From contig JALTKX010000208.1 in assembly GCA_027006055.1 (NCBI GenBank), forward strand, positions 1-44,005: a DNA stretch of 44,005 nt, in the 5' to 3' direction. Position numbers and translations under genes: made by a program. The notes below the pieces were generated by a model. It did no database searches, was not told the DNA's origin, and saw nothing but the letters and a program-made list of their open reading frames with translations. The DNA is from Calditrichia bacterium. GTDB lineage: Bacteria; Calditrichota; Calditrichia; Calditrichales; J004. Positions 1 through 5,809 of the stretch are shown here, piece by piece. Every line of letters starts with the position of its first letter. Within the stretch, counting starts at the first letter, position 1.

Positions 1-286
1 GTGATTCCGGGTTTTCTTTTTTGAACAGGTCAAACTGATCCTTGGCAACGAGGATCCATTTAAGATAACGAATGAATTCCTCCAGGTGGTTTTTGATGAT
101 ACGGTAGAGATTAACCAGGTCGCTGTTAATATCGTTGATGATTTCCACTTTGGAAGGCTCCTTACGGAAGAGGAGCCAGGCGGCACCGGCGAATACCTCG
201 CAATAACAGGTGTGCTCCGGCATTAGCGGAATAATTGATTTGGTTAACCCGGACTTACCGCCCAGGTAGGCAATAAAGCTGTTCAT
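1..286 (-). CDS. D12-class N6-adenine DNA methyltransferase, N-terminal part (runs off window)
   Basis: The minus strand reads 'MNSFIAYLGGKSGLTKSI', then 'CYCEVFAGAAWLLFRK' and 'EIINDINSDLVNLYR'. These match the start of Dam/D12-class methylases: the YxGGK motif, the FxGxG-like SAM-binding motif I (here FAGAA) and the ND-N--L-N-Y motif. The family methylates adenine N6 in duplex DNA; the catalytic DPPY motif would lie beyond the window. Start is ATG at 286 behind GGAGGA; an in-frame ATG at 298 is possible. Only about 95 codons are visible. Lone methylases like this are common in phages and next to mobile elements, so it may be another element's gene rather than a core host gene. Confidence 0.8.
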   Translation of the reverse strand, partial: MNSFIAYLGGKSGLTKSIIPLMPEHTCYCEVFAGAAWLLFRKEPSKVEIINDINSDLVNLYRIIKNHLEEFIRYLKWILVAKDQFDLFKKENPES

Positions 287-302
287 ATCTTCCTCCATGA
301 AA

Positions 303-325
303 TTATAATAGTCATCCTTGACTAT
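303..325 (-). promoter_or_regulatory. Possible promoter/operator of the methylase gene
   Basis: A perfect 7-bp inverted repeat, ATAGTCA-TCCT-TGACTAT (308-325), lies directly upstream of the methylase. A TATAAT hexamer on the minus strand (303-308) abuts it. The geometry suggests a repressor site over a promoter. The implied transcription start falls very close to the start codon, so this is tentative. Confidence 0.3.
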
Positions 326-375
326 AGATAAACTATGAAGGCGGTATAAAAATGAAGTACCAAAAAATATCCCTA

Positions 376-792
376 TTAAGGGATAATATCAAAGGAAGGA
401 AATATGCCTAAAAGGTGATCAGAAATTAATTGTTTTACAGATAAAAGGAAGTCATTATCAACCGAACCTATAGGCCATCGAAAATATTCTATTCTTATAG
501 GCTGAAACAAGTGGAGACAAATATGAGATTTTTTATTATAATATTTTTTTTCATCTTCGTTAATCTGACATTTTCCTAATAAAGAGACATGCCACTTAGC
601 TTCATTTACAGATGTTGAACAAGGTACGATATATCGATATGTTCTCTTAGGTATTTTACTATTATATACAACTAAACACATTCGATTTCTTTTGTCTTTT
701 CTATCTGGGTCATCCATTAGAATAGACTTATCATCTAATATCCAAAGTTCACCTGGTAGAGGATTCTTTAATTGTTTTATTTCTTCAATCAT
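376..792 (-). CDS. PemK/MazF-like toxin of a Panacea toxin-antitoxin pair
   Basis: This 138-aa protein has the outline of the PemK/MazF SH3-like ribonuclease fold. 'LPGELWILD' stands at residues 12-20, in place of the usual GEIWxxD start. 'KRNRMCLVVYNSK' resembles the (R/K)P-x-LVVS strand, and 'RYIVPCSTS' the VVPxTS strand. A C-terminal 'RWPIGSVDNDFLLSVKQLI' resembles the KKIGxLSxxxLxxVxxAL segment. MazF-family toxins cleave mRNA or rRNA. The ATG follows the antitoxin stop directly (TAAATG), so the two are translationally coupled. Base composition is AT-rich, unlike the phage core. Family-level similarity was judged by eye; the catalytic residues are not certain. Confidence 0.6.
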   Translation of the reverse strand: MIEEIKQLKNPLPGELWILDDKSILMDDPDRKDKRNRMCLVVYNSKIPKRTYRYIVPCSTSVNEAKWHVSLLGKCQINEDEKKYYNKKSHICLHLFQPIRIEYFRWPIGSVDNDFLLSVKQLISDHLLGIFPSFDIIP

Positions 793-1461
793 TTAATACG
801 AAGGGAATTCAGGTCTCATTTTTTCTAAAAATTGAAATTCTTTTTCAGTTATCTCCATTTGTTCGATATCATCATCAGGGAATTTTAGTTTATGTTCATA
901 ATACATTTTTATAGCTGGATTTACACTGGACCTCATCTTTGTCATTGGAATGCAATCTTTTAAAACCATGCCACCAATTTCTTTTTTATAGCCCTGCTCT
1001 ACTTTAGTAAGATAATTCTTAACCGGCAGAGTTTCATAAACAACAGTTTCAATTTCTTTACATGAAAGTGATGCATATTTATCGATAATTTGGGAAAGTA
1101 ATTGAAAGGCTGGATGTGCATCCGAAAGAGAAAACATATTGGTTCTCCTTGCCGGAGAAATTATTATTTTTTCATAATTAAAATCATCCATACCTCGATC
1201 TTTTTTTAGTGCCGCAAGATCAAAAGAACAGATGGAAAATTTTTGCAGCTCAATAAGTTTACTTTTATAATTTGATATAACAGGGCCATGTGGCAGTTTT
1301 ATAAAAAATTCTTTAGTATATCGCTTACCAAAATTTTTTATATGAAAAAACTCAAAAAGATAGGCTAATTTATTTAAATGAAACACTCCAACATTTTTAT
1401 CTCCAGACAATAAGATTATTGAAGCAATTATTTGATTAAGATTAGTTGTTTTTATGTTCAT
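793..1461 (-). CDS. Panacea-domain (DUF4065/SocA-like) antitoxin
   Basis: Residues 28-66 read 'FHLNKLAYLFEFFH...F' and then 'FIKLPHGPVISNY'. This is the Panacea/SocA signature (LxKLLYLxxF ... xxxxGPVxxxx). Panacea domains neutralise a wide range of toxins, usually encoded next to them. The 222-aa length allows an N-terminal Panacea domain and a C-terminal extension that may bind the toxin. It is first in a two-gene leftward unit, the usual antitoxin-first order, with the PemK-like toxin following without a gap. Whether the pair belongs to the host or to the left edge of the prophage is open. Confidence 0.7.
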   Translation of the reverse strand: MNIKTTNLNQIIASIILLSGDKNVGVFHLNKLAYLFEFFHIKNFGKRYTKEFFIKLPHGPVISNYKSKLIELQKFSICSFDLAALKKDRGMDDFNYEKIIISPARRTNMFSLSDAHPAFQLLSQIIDKYASLSCKEIETVVYETLPVKNYLTKVEQGYKKEIGGMVLKDCIPMTKMRSSVNPAIKMYYEHKLKFPDDDIEQMEITEKEFQFLEKMRPEFPSY

Positions 1462-1647
1462 AATATTATATACGGAGATTATAAAGAAGTGTTAAGCTTC
1501 TTACACAATTTAGATATAAATATATGTTTCAAATCTCTTAAAAAAAACAAAAAATATCACAATTCATTATAAAAGACAGGTTATAATACGCGCTTAACAA
1601 CTGACTTTTTAATTATTTTTCCAGATTATTGGCAATAAAATAAAAAA
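1462..1647. other. AT-rich intergenic gap; likely zone of the prophage left end
   Basis: No ORF with a plausible start is visible. The stretch is very AT-rich, with A-runs and a small hairpin near 1490 (GAAG..CTTC). The segment around 1556-1563 (ATCACAATT) has an inverted, imperfect counterpart at 40413-40420 (ATTGTGAT) beside an A/T run. This might reflect transposase-binding ends, but the match is weak for AT-rich DNA. Confidence 0.3.
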
Positions 1648-1736
1648 GGGTGTGGTAAAAATAAGATAAACACAATCAGGTCAGCTCTATTAAGATTATG
1701 CTTATACCTCATTGGAGGAGGATTTTACCAACACCC
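1648..1736 (-). terminator. Long-loop intrinsic terminator after the membrane-protein gene
   Basis: Read on the minus strand, GGGTGTTGGTAAAAT (1736-1722) pairs with ATTTTTACCACACCC (1662-1648), with one bulged base. TTTTTTA follows at once. The arms enclose about 59 nt holding a small CCTC-CAAT-GAGG hairpin. It starts only a few bases after the stop of the 87-aa gene. The U-tract is on the minus strand only, so it ends leftward transcription from the repressor side. The large loop is unusual for a plain terminator. Confidence 0.6.
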
Positions 1737-1741
1737 TAAAT

Positions 1742-2005
1742 CTATTTGTCCAAGTTATCAGCAATGGAAGCAACAGTAAGGAAGAAGCTAAAAACAGTAA
1801 AGCTGCCCAGGAAAACAATAAAGCCTGTATACACATTATTATAACTGGTAACCTTATCGGTGTAGGTAATGCCGGTTGAGGTGACCTTTTGTTGATATAT
1901 CGTTGTGCCCTTTGAAAAAAAAAAGACAGACACAATCACTCCCAATATTAATATAAAGGAAGAACATACTTTTAGCATGTTTGAGGCAAATTGAGCAGTG
2001 GTCAT
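1742..2005 (-). CDS. Small two-helix membrane protein
   Basis: This 87-aa protein has two clear transmembrane segments, roughly residues 14-31 ('SSFILILGVIVSVFFF') and 60-81 ('TGFIVFLGSFTVFSFFLTV'). A short polar loop rich in T, S and Y lies between them. AGGAG stands 7 nt before the ATG. I do not recognise a family. It is last in a leftward group with the lipoprotein and the phage repressor. That placement suggests a gene expressed in the lysogen, for example in superinfection exclusion or envelope modification, but this is inference from position only. Confidence 0.6.
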   Translation of the reverse strand: MTTAQFASNMLKVCSSFILILGVIVSVFFFSKGTTIYQQKVTSTGITYTDKVTSYNNVYTGFIVFLGSFTVFSFFLTVASIADNLDK

Positions 2006-2021
2006 AATAGCTCCTAAAATT

Positions 2022-2456
2022 TTAATTAATACCTTTTAGTTTACTTAACCACTTTTTATATAAAGGATGAGCACTACCGACCGGACGAATATTTTCCTGA
2101 TTAGATACAGGACTAATATATTTAATGGTTGGAACAAGATTTATTTTTGTATGATTTTCATCTATCTGAAAAATGTTAAAGGAAAGACGACCCTGAACCG
2201 TAATATCATTTATAAAAAAATTATCCACTTTTTCTTCCTGGCGAAGAGTACGAAAGTCTGTTGTAATTATTCCAGATTGGTGATCGACGACAGCTATCGA
2301 ATAATTGTCATTAGATAATAAATTTAAAATTTTAGAAAAAACGATCTTCTTCTCAACTGGAATTACTAACTCAAGCGGCTTTGTGGGCGGAACTTTATAT
2401 GTGGAAGCACAGGAAAACAGAAGCATTGATACTAAATAAAATTTAAAATTTCTCAT
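2022..2456 (-). CDS. Putative lipoprotein
   Basis: The N-terminus 'MRNFKFYLVSMLLFSCAST' is a short positively charged start, a hydrophobic stretch and a lipobox-like LFSC with Cys16. Lipid modification and anchoring in the envelope are therefore likely. The mature part (~130 aa) contains 'ILNLLSNDNYSIAVVDHQSGIITTDFR', a pattern seen in small outer-membrane lipoproteins with a BamC/NlpB-like helix-grip unit, though I cannot name a family. It lies between the repressor and the membrane-protein gene on the same strand and may be expressed in the lysogen. Confidence 0.6.
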   Translation of the reverse strand: MRNFKFYLVSMLLFSCASTYKVPPTKPLELVIPVEKKIVFSKILNLLSNDNYSIAVVDHQSGIITTDFRTLRQEEKVDNFFINDITVQGRLSFNIFQIDENHTKINLVPTIKYISPVSNQENIRPVGSAHPLYKKWLSKLKGIN

Positions 2457-2471
2457 TAAGTAAACTCCTCA

Positions 2472-3032
2472 TTATTTCATTTGCTCCAACAGAGACTTAA
2501 CTATATCCTGCTTGGTGTCCGGTAGCTCTTCCAGGCTTTTTAGTATTTCAAATATTTTTGGGTCCAGAATGTGAGCCAGCATCTGTTCCCTGGTGTGTCC
2601 TGTAAGTACCCACATAATATCTTCTTTAAACCCATGTTCACGAGCCAGTTGAACCAAATTATTTAAAATATCAAAACACTCTTCCCAATAGTCTAATTCC
2701 GGACGCGGTTTATCTGTAGGAAGATACATGTAAAGAATACGCATGCGTTTAGAAAAAGAGCCGGAAGAAGTGCTGTATTTACCTCCACCATCACTTACTC
2801 TCCACACAGGATTCTCTTGTAGCTCAGGATTATAGTCTGTTCCGAGTATTAACCAGTTTAAATTCAATCCGAGTGCCTGTGCGATATTGCGTACTTTATC
2901 TACACTTGGTTCAACTCGTGACTTTATTATATCTACTAAAGAAGACTGAGGAATACCAGTAATCTCGGAAAGTTTTTTTTGTGTTATTCCACGTTGTTTA
3001 ATGGCCAGTTTAATACGTTCGCCTAATGTCAT
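2472..3032 (-). CDS. XRE-family phage repressor
   Basis: The ORF-track start (3146) runs into the divergent promoter. The better start is ATG at 3032, giving 186 aa beginning 'MTLGERIKLAIKQRGITQ'. Residues 4-62 form a lambda-repressor-type helix-turn-helix: 'TQKKLSEITGIPQSSLVDII' supplies helices 2 and 3, and 'EPSVDKVRNIAQALGLNLNWLI' the rest. The C-terminal ~110 aa show no peptidase S24 signature and probably mediate oligomerisation. It is transcribed away from the early operon, as expected for the lysogeny repressor of a Mu-like phage, and should bind the inverted repeat at 3061-3078. Confidence 0.85.
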   Translation of the reverse strand: MTLGERIKLAIKQRGITQKKLSEITGIPQSSLVDIIKSRVEPSVDKVRNIAQALGLNLNWLILGTDYNPELQENPVWRVSDGGGKYSTSSGSFSKRMRILYMYLPTDKPRPELDYWEECFDILNNLVQLAREHGFKEDIMWVLTGHTREQMLAHILDPKIFEILKSLEELPDTKQDIVKSLLEQMK

Positions 3033-3123
3033 AATACGAATATCCGAATTATTGTTGACTAATTCGATTTCTCGAATTATATTTGTATAACAAAATAGTT
3101 TAACAACTACAAGGTAGAACACT
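3033..3123 (+). promoter_or_regulatory. Early promoter and repressor operator region
   Basis: On the plus strand TTGACT (3055-3060) and TATATT (3078-3083) are 17 bp apart, a near-ideal sigma-70 promoter pointing at the early genes. The spacer is filled by the perfect inverted repeat AATTCGA-TTTC-TCGAATT (3061-3078). Further CGAAT half-sites lie at 3034-3050 (ATACGAAT, TCCGAATT), towards the repressor gene. Bound repressor would block RNA polymerase on the early promoter and could control its own gene. In Mu the equivalent operators also act as a transposition enhancer. Confidence 0.75.
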
Positions 3124-3336
3124 ATGAATAAAACATCCCGGCGCAAACGCGCCCCCTTTGACCCGGCCTACAGCCGCTATCTGCTGCGTAAGGCCGGAAA
3201 AAAACAGGTTGACCTGGCCCGGGAGCTAAATATTTCCCGTGTGGCCGTAACGATCTACCTGGATGACCGCGGCTATTCCCAGCGCTTCTGGGATCATTTT
3301 TATAAAACGATATCAGGAGTGCAGGATGTTGCCTAA
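3124..3336 (+). CDS. Small HTH DNA-binding protein, Ner/Cro position
   Basis: This is the first rightward early gene, 70 aa. 'KKQVDLARELNISRVAVTIYL' (about residues 27-47) is a helix-turn-helix. The basic N-terminus 'MNKTSRRKRAPF' may add DNA contacts. Position directly after the early promoter and divergent from the repressor is that of Mu ner or lambda cro, which turn down early and repressor transcription. Sequence identity to Ner was not established, so the functional call rests on position and the HTH. Confidence 0.65.
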   Translation: MNKTSRRKRAPFDPAYSRYLLRKAGKKQVDLARELNISRVAVTIYLDDRGYSQRFWDHFYKTISGVQDVA

Positions 3337-3345
3337 GTCCCGCAT

Positions 3346-3439
3346 TGAGTGTAACAAAAGGGAAGTTATGTTACGCTCACAGCTTTATCAAGTAAAAGAA
3401 TCTTGTATCAGGGTAAAAATAAACCTCTGTTTTTTACCC
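3346..3439 (+). promoter_or_regulatory. Two inverted repeats upstream of the CII-like gene
   Basis: TGAGTGTAAC (3346-3355) pairs with GTTACGCTCA (3370-3379), 10 bp with one G-T wobble. GGGTAAAAA (3411-3419) pairs perfectly with TTTTTACCC (3431-3439). Both lie in the 142-bp gap between the first and second early genes. They could be operators for the early regulators, or RNA hairpins; the second is followed by CGTC rather than a T-run, so it is not a typical terminator. Confidence 0.45.
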
Positions 3440-3478
3440 CGTCTCACCCATTATACACTCACCGTAAAGGAGCATCTT

Positions 3479-3946
3479 ATGAATTTTTGGGCGGAACTGG
3501 GTCTGGCCCTGCGCCAGGCAATCCGCCAGGGACGGCTATCGATTGACGAACTTGCCAGGGAGATGGGCGTCTCGACCAACCTGTTGTATCAGAATGCCAA
3601 TTATTATGTGACGGGCCAGGGTAAGCCGCCCACGCTGGAGACGGCGTTGATGGTGATTGACCGGCAGCGGAGCTGGAAGATTTTGAAGCTGATCGCGCGA
3701 CGTTTCGGCTATGCCCTGGTAAAGGTGCGCGGGCGGAAAGCGGCCGAGGACGGCCCGGAAGCCCTGGTGAAACTACACAAGCGGTACCTGACGGTGACCG
3801 AGCGCTACAGCCGCTTTGTCCGCGCGGGAGAAAGCGAGCGCAAGGGGCTGATGGAGGCTCTGCATGAAAGCATGGAATATGAAATGTCGGTTACCCGCCG
3901 GCTGGCGGGCGATCCGGGACAATTGGAATTGTTTAACGACAAGTGA
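3479..3946 (+). CDS. Early regulatory protein, phage CII-family-like
   Basis: The tracked ORF begins at 3263, but the supported start is ATG at 3479 behind AAAGGAG, giving 155 aa. Residues 6-90 ('LALRQAIRQGRLSIDELAREMGVSTNLLYQ') contain an HTH, followed by 'PPTLETALMVIDRQRSWKILKLIARRFGYALV'. This is the layout of the phage regulatory CII/CP76-type proteins: an HTH with a tail about which stored state to choose. The remaining C-terminus is helical and charged. It probably sets the lysis-lysogeny decision or activates early genes; the family call is by pattern only. Confidence 0.5.
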   Translation: MNFWAELGLALRQAIRQGRLSIDELAREMGVSTNLLYQNANYYVTGQGKPPTLETALMVIDRQRSWKILKLIARRFGYALVKVRGRKAAEDGPEALVKLHKRYLTVTERYSRFVRAGESERKGLMEALHESMEYEMSVTRRLAGDPGQLELFNDK

Positions 3947-3957
3947 AAGGAGTACAC

Positions 3958-4272
3958 GTGAGCGAGGAGAAGAGCAGTTACCTGATCGATACGATTATTG
4001 ACGGAGCGACGGTATTGAAGATGATGATGGAGGAGCTGAGCCCCCACCGGTATTACACACTGGCGGAGCTGAACAAGCGCCTGACGCAATTCAGCGAGAA
4101 CAAGATATACCGGATTATTAAGACCCTGGAGCATATAGGATGGGTGGAGAAACACCCGCAGCAATCGGCCTATAAAATCGGGCACGATCTGTTGTATCTG
4201 AGCCACCGGTACATGCGCACCCTGGAACAGGAGCACATGCGTATCCGGCAGGAGATAAACAGTTTCCGGTAA
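3958..4272 (+). CDS. Winged-helix regulator with IclR-type HTH
   Basis: GTG at 3958 is preceded by AAAGGAG with 5-nt spacing, so it is preferred to the tracked GTG at 3943, which overlaps the previous stop. The 104-aa product carries 'YTLAELNKRLTQFSENKIYRI' and 'KTLEHIGWVEKHPQQSAYKIG', the HTH and wing of the IclR/MarR-like fold. Helical residues follow, but no ligand-binding domain. Inverted repeats with ACTCCG/CGGAGT halves occur on both sides of the next gene, and this protein is a natural candidate to bind them. Confidence 0.6.
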   Translation: MSEEKSSYLIDTIIDGATVLKMMMEELSPHRYYTLAELNKRLTQFSENKIYRIIKTLEHIGWVEKHPQQSAYKIGHDLLYLSHRYMRTLEQEHMRIRQEINSFR

Positions 4273-4280
4273 CGGGAATC

Positions 4281-4310
4281 TACTCCGTTTTTCGGAGTAA
4301 ACCGGAGTAA
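4281..4310 (+). promoter_or_regulatory. TACTCCG/CGGAGTA palindrome, first copy
   Basis: TACTCCG-TTTTT-CGGAGTA (4281-4299) is a perfect 7-bp inverted repeat. A second CGGAGTAA follows at 4303-4310. The element lies 17 nt upstream of the next start codon. A related element occurs after that gene. Confidence 0.55.
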
Positions 4311-4326
4311 ATAAAAGGAGCATGCC

Positions 4327-4569
4327 ATGAACTTATCGGATGTAAAGTTTGAGGTCAACGAGCACCTGGTAAAAGCCCTGGAACTCGATCAAATGATGAG
4401 AGAATATTTTTATGAAGGGCGCAAGATCATCTTCCGACGCGGTAACATGAAAGAGAACCATAACGCGGTTGTATTGGGCAGCGGATTTTGTAACGGTAGA
4501 GCCTGGATATATGTCCGCAACGCGTTTACCGGAGCGAAGCGGGAAATCACTTTAAGAGACGTTCAGTAA
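4327..4569 (+). CDS. Small unknown early protein
   Basis: This 80-aa protein starts at ATG behind AAAAGGAG. An N-terminal helical part ('VNEHLVKALELDQMMREYFYEG') is followed by what looks like a small beta-rich region ('KIIFRRGNMKENHNAVVLGSG', 'AWIYVRNAFTGAKREITLRDV'). The pattern would suit a small SH3-like or nucleic-acid-binding unit, but I recognise no family. It is bracketed by the two ACTCCG-type palindromes, which suggests that its expression is individually controlled. Confidence 0.5.
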   Translation: MNLSDVKFEVNEHLVKALELDQMMREYFYEGRKIIFRRGNMKENHNAVVLGSGFCNGRAWIYVRNAFTGAKREITLRDVQ

Positions 4570-4575
4570 GTATAA

Positions 4576-4606
4576 TCTACTCCACCCAACTCCGCCCGGC
4601 GGAGTA
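4576..4606 (+). promoter_or_regulatory. ACTCCGCC/GGCGGAGT palindrome, second copy
   Basis: TCTACTCC (4576-4583) precedes ACTCCGCC-C-GGCGGAGT (4589-4605), an 8-bp perfect palindrome. The same half-sites (ACTCC, GGAGTAAA) occur in the first copy at 4281-4310. With only one central base it works better as a DNA operator than as an RNA hairpin. Confidence 0.55.
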
Positions 4607-4633
4607 AAACGCGGAAAGAATGGAGATATACAG

Positions 4634-4930
4634 ATGGAAATTCCATTTTACAGGCTGAAAGATAAGGACGCCCTGGGAAAAATAGTCCGGCTGTTTAAGT
4701 CAAAGGATATCCGGGAACAGGGGGCCTTGCTGGCAGAAATTATAAGGTTATTTGAGAAAAATCTTATCTGCTGGGATAAGGGCGAAAAAACGTTTGAAGA
4801 GGTGGTGCAGGTAAAAAACCTGCTTGAGGAAATAAATATAGAGAACATCTATTTGGGTGAATATATAGACCAGAAAACAGAGGCCTGGCAAAGATGCGCC
4901 GGAATTATTGATAACTTTAAGGGGAATTAG
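4634..4930 (+). CDS. Unknown helical early protein
   Basis: A 98-aa protein with GGAG before the ATG. It is charged and probably all-helical ('KIVRLFKSKDIREQGALLAEIIRLFEKN', 'EEVVQVKNLLEEINIENIYL'). No motif or family is recognised. It ends two bases before the next gene, so the two are probably translated together. Confidence 0.5.
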   Translation: MEIPFYRLKDKDALGKIVRLFKSKDIREQGALLAEIIRLFEKNLICWDKGEKTFEEVVQVKNLLEEINIENIYLGEYIDQKTEAWQRCAGIIDNFKGN

Positions 4931-4932
4931 GT

Positions 4933-5799
4933 ATGAGCAAAGAAGTGACCAAAGAGATAGAAAAAGCGCAGCAAGAGCTGGATTTGTATTTAAAAAACGC
5001 CGGTCTTTTAGACGGCCCTTATAATGCGGTTGATTTTTGCCGGAAGGCCGGACATATAATCAATGAGATGAAAAAATTGTATTATGTAGCGGCCAAAACG
5101 CTGTGGATAGTGCGTAAAAAGGAAAGCTATAAGGATTTTATCGCGTATGCCAAAAAATATGCCAGCCTTGGGGAAAGTCAGGCCAACTTTTACGCGCAAA
5201 CCTTTGAGGAAAGCCTAAAGATGTCCTTAAGTGTTGATCAGGCCAATGAACTGGGATTGAAAAAAATACATGCCCTGTACCAGATCGCGCCGCCGGAAGC
5301 GGTGGAGGAATATAAGGATAAGGGCACCATTCTGGACGTCTCACCGGCGCAGATATCCCTTAAGGAACTTGAGAAGATGCTGGAGGCCTACGAAAGCAAT
5401 ACGTCTCTGCAACTGGAAGAGGAGACGCACCGCAAAAATCAACTATTGGAAGAGATCAAGGAACTGCGCAAGGAGAATGCCGATTTGCGCCGCTACCGCA
5501 ACGCGCAGCAGACCGGCGTTTTTGATTTTAAGGCGGAGCATGTATTGAACCGGGTGGTGGTGGCCATTATGGAGGCCAACCGTTTTTTGGAGGTGAACCG
5601 GCTGGAGAACGCCGTGGATCAGAAGCTGGCACAGGGCAAGCTGGATATGATCGACATGCACCTGCATACGCTGCGCGGGCAGATAGTGAACCTGGTATTC
5701 CGGGAAGCTTACGACCCGGAAAACGCGGAGATACAACGCATTATGAACGACGACCGCTTCGACTTTAGCGCGGCGGACGACATTATTACGGAAGACTGA
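4933..5799 (+). CDS. Unknown coiled-coil early protein preceding the transposase
   Basis: A 288-aa protein. Residues 1-70 are helical ('EIEKAQQELDLYLKNAG', 'KAGHIINEMKKLYYVAAKTL'). 'YKDFIAYAKKYASLGESQANFY' resembles the DUF3102-like host-nuclease or plasmid-type helical proteins only loosely. Residues 140-195 form a strong coiled coil ('LEEETHRKNQLLEEIKELRK'). The C-terminus is acidic ('DDRFDFSAADDIITED'). It sits 10 nt before the transposase gene, so a role in transposition or DNA binding is possible but not shown. Confidence 0.5.
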   Translation: MSKEVTKEIEKAQQELDLYLKNAGLLDGPYNAVDFCRKAGHIINEMKKLYYVAAKTLWIVRKKESYKDFIAYAKKYASLGESQANFYAQTFEESLKMSLSVDQANELGLKKIHALYQIAPPEAVEEYKDKGTILDVSPAQISLKELEKMLEAYESNTSLQLEEETHRKNQLLEEIKELRKENADLRRYRNAQQTGVFDFKAEHVLNRVVVAIMEANRFLEVNRLENAVDQKLAQGKLDMIDMHLHTLRGQIVNLVFREAYDPENAEIQRIMNDDRFDFSAADDIITED

Positions 5800-5809
5800 G
5801 GAAACGGCC

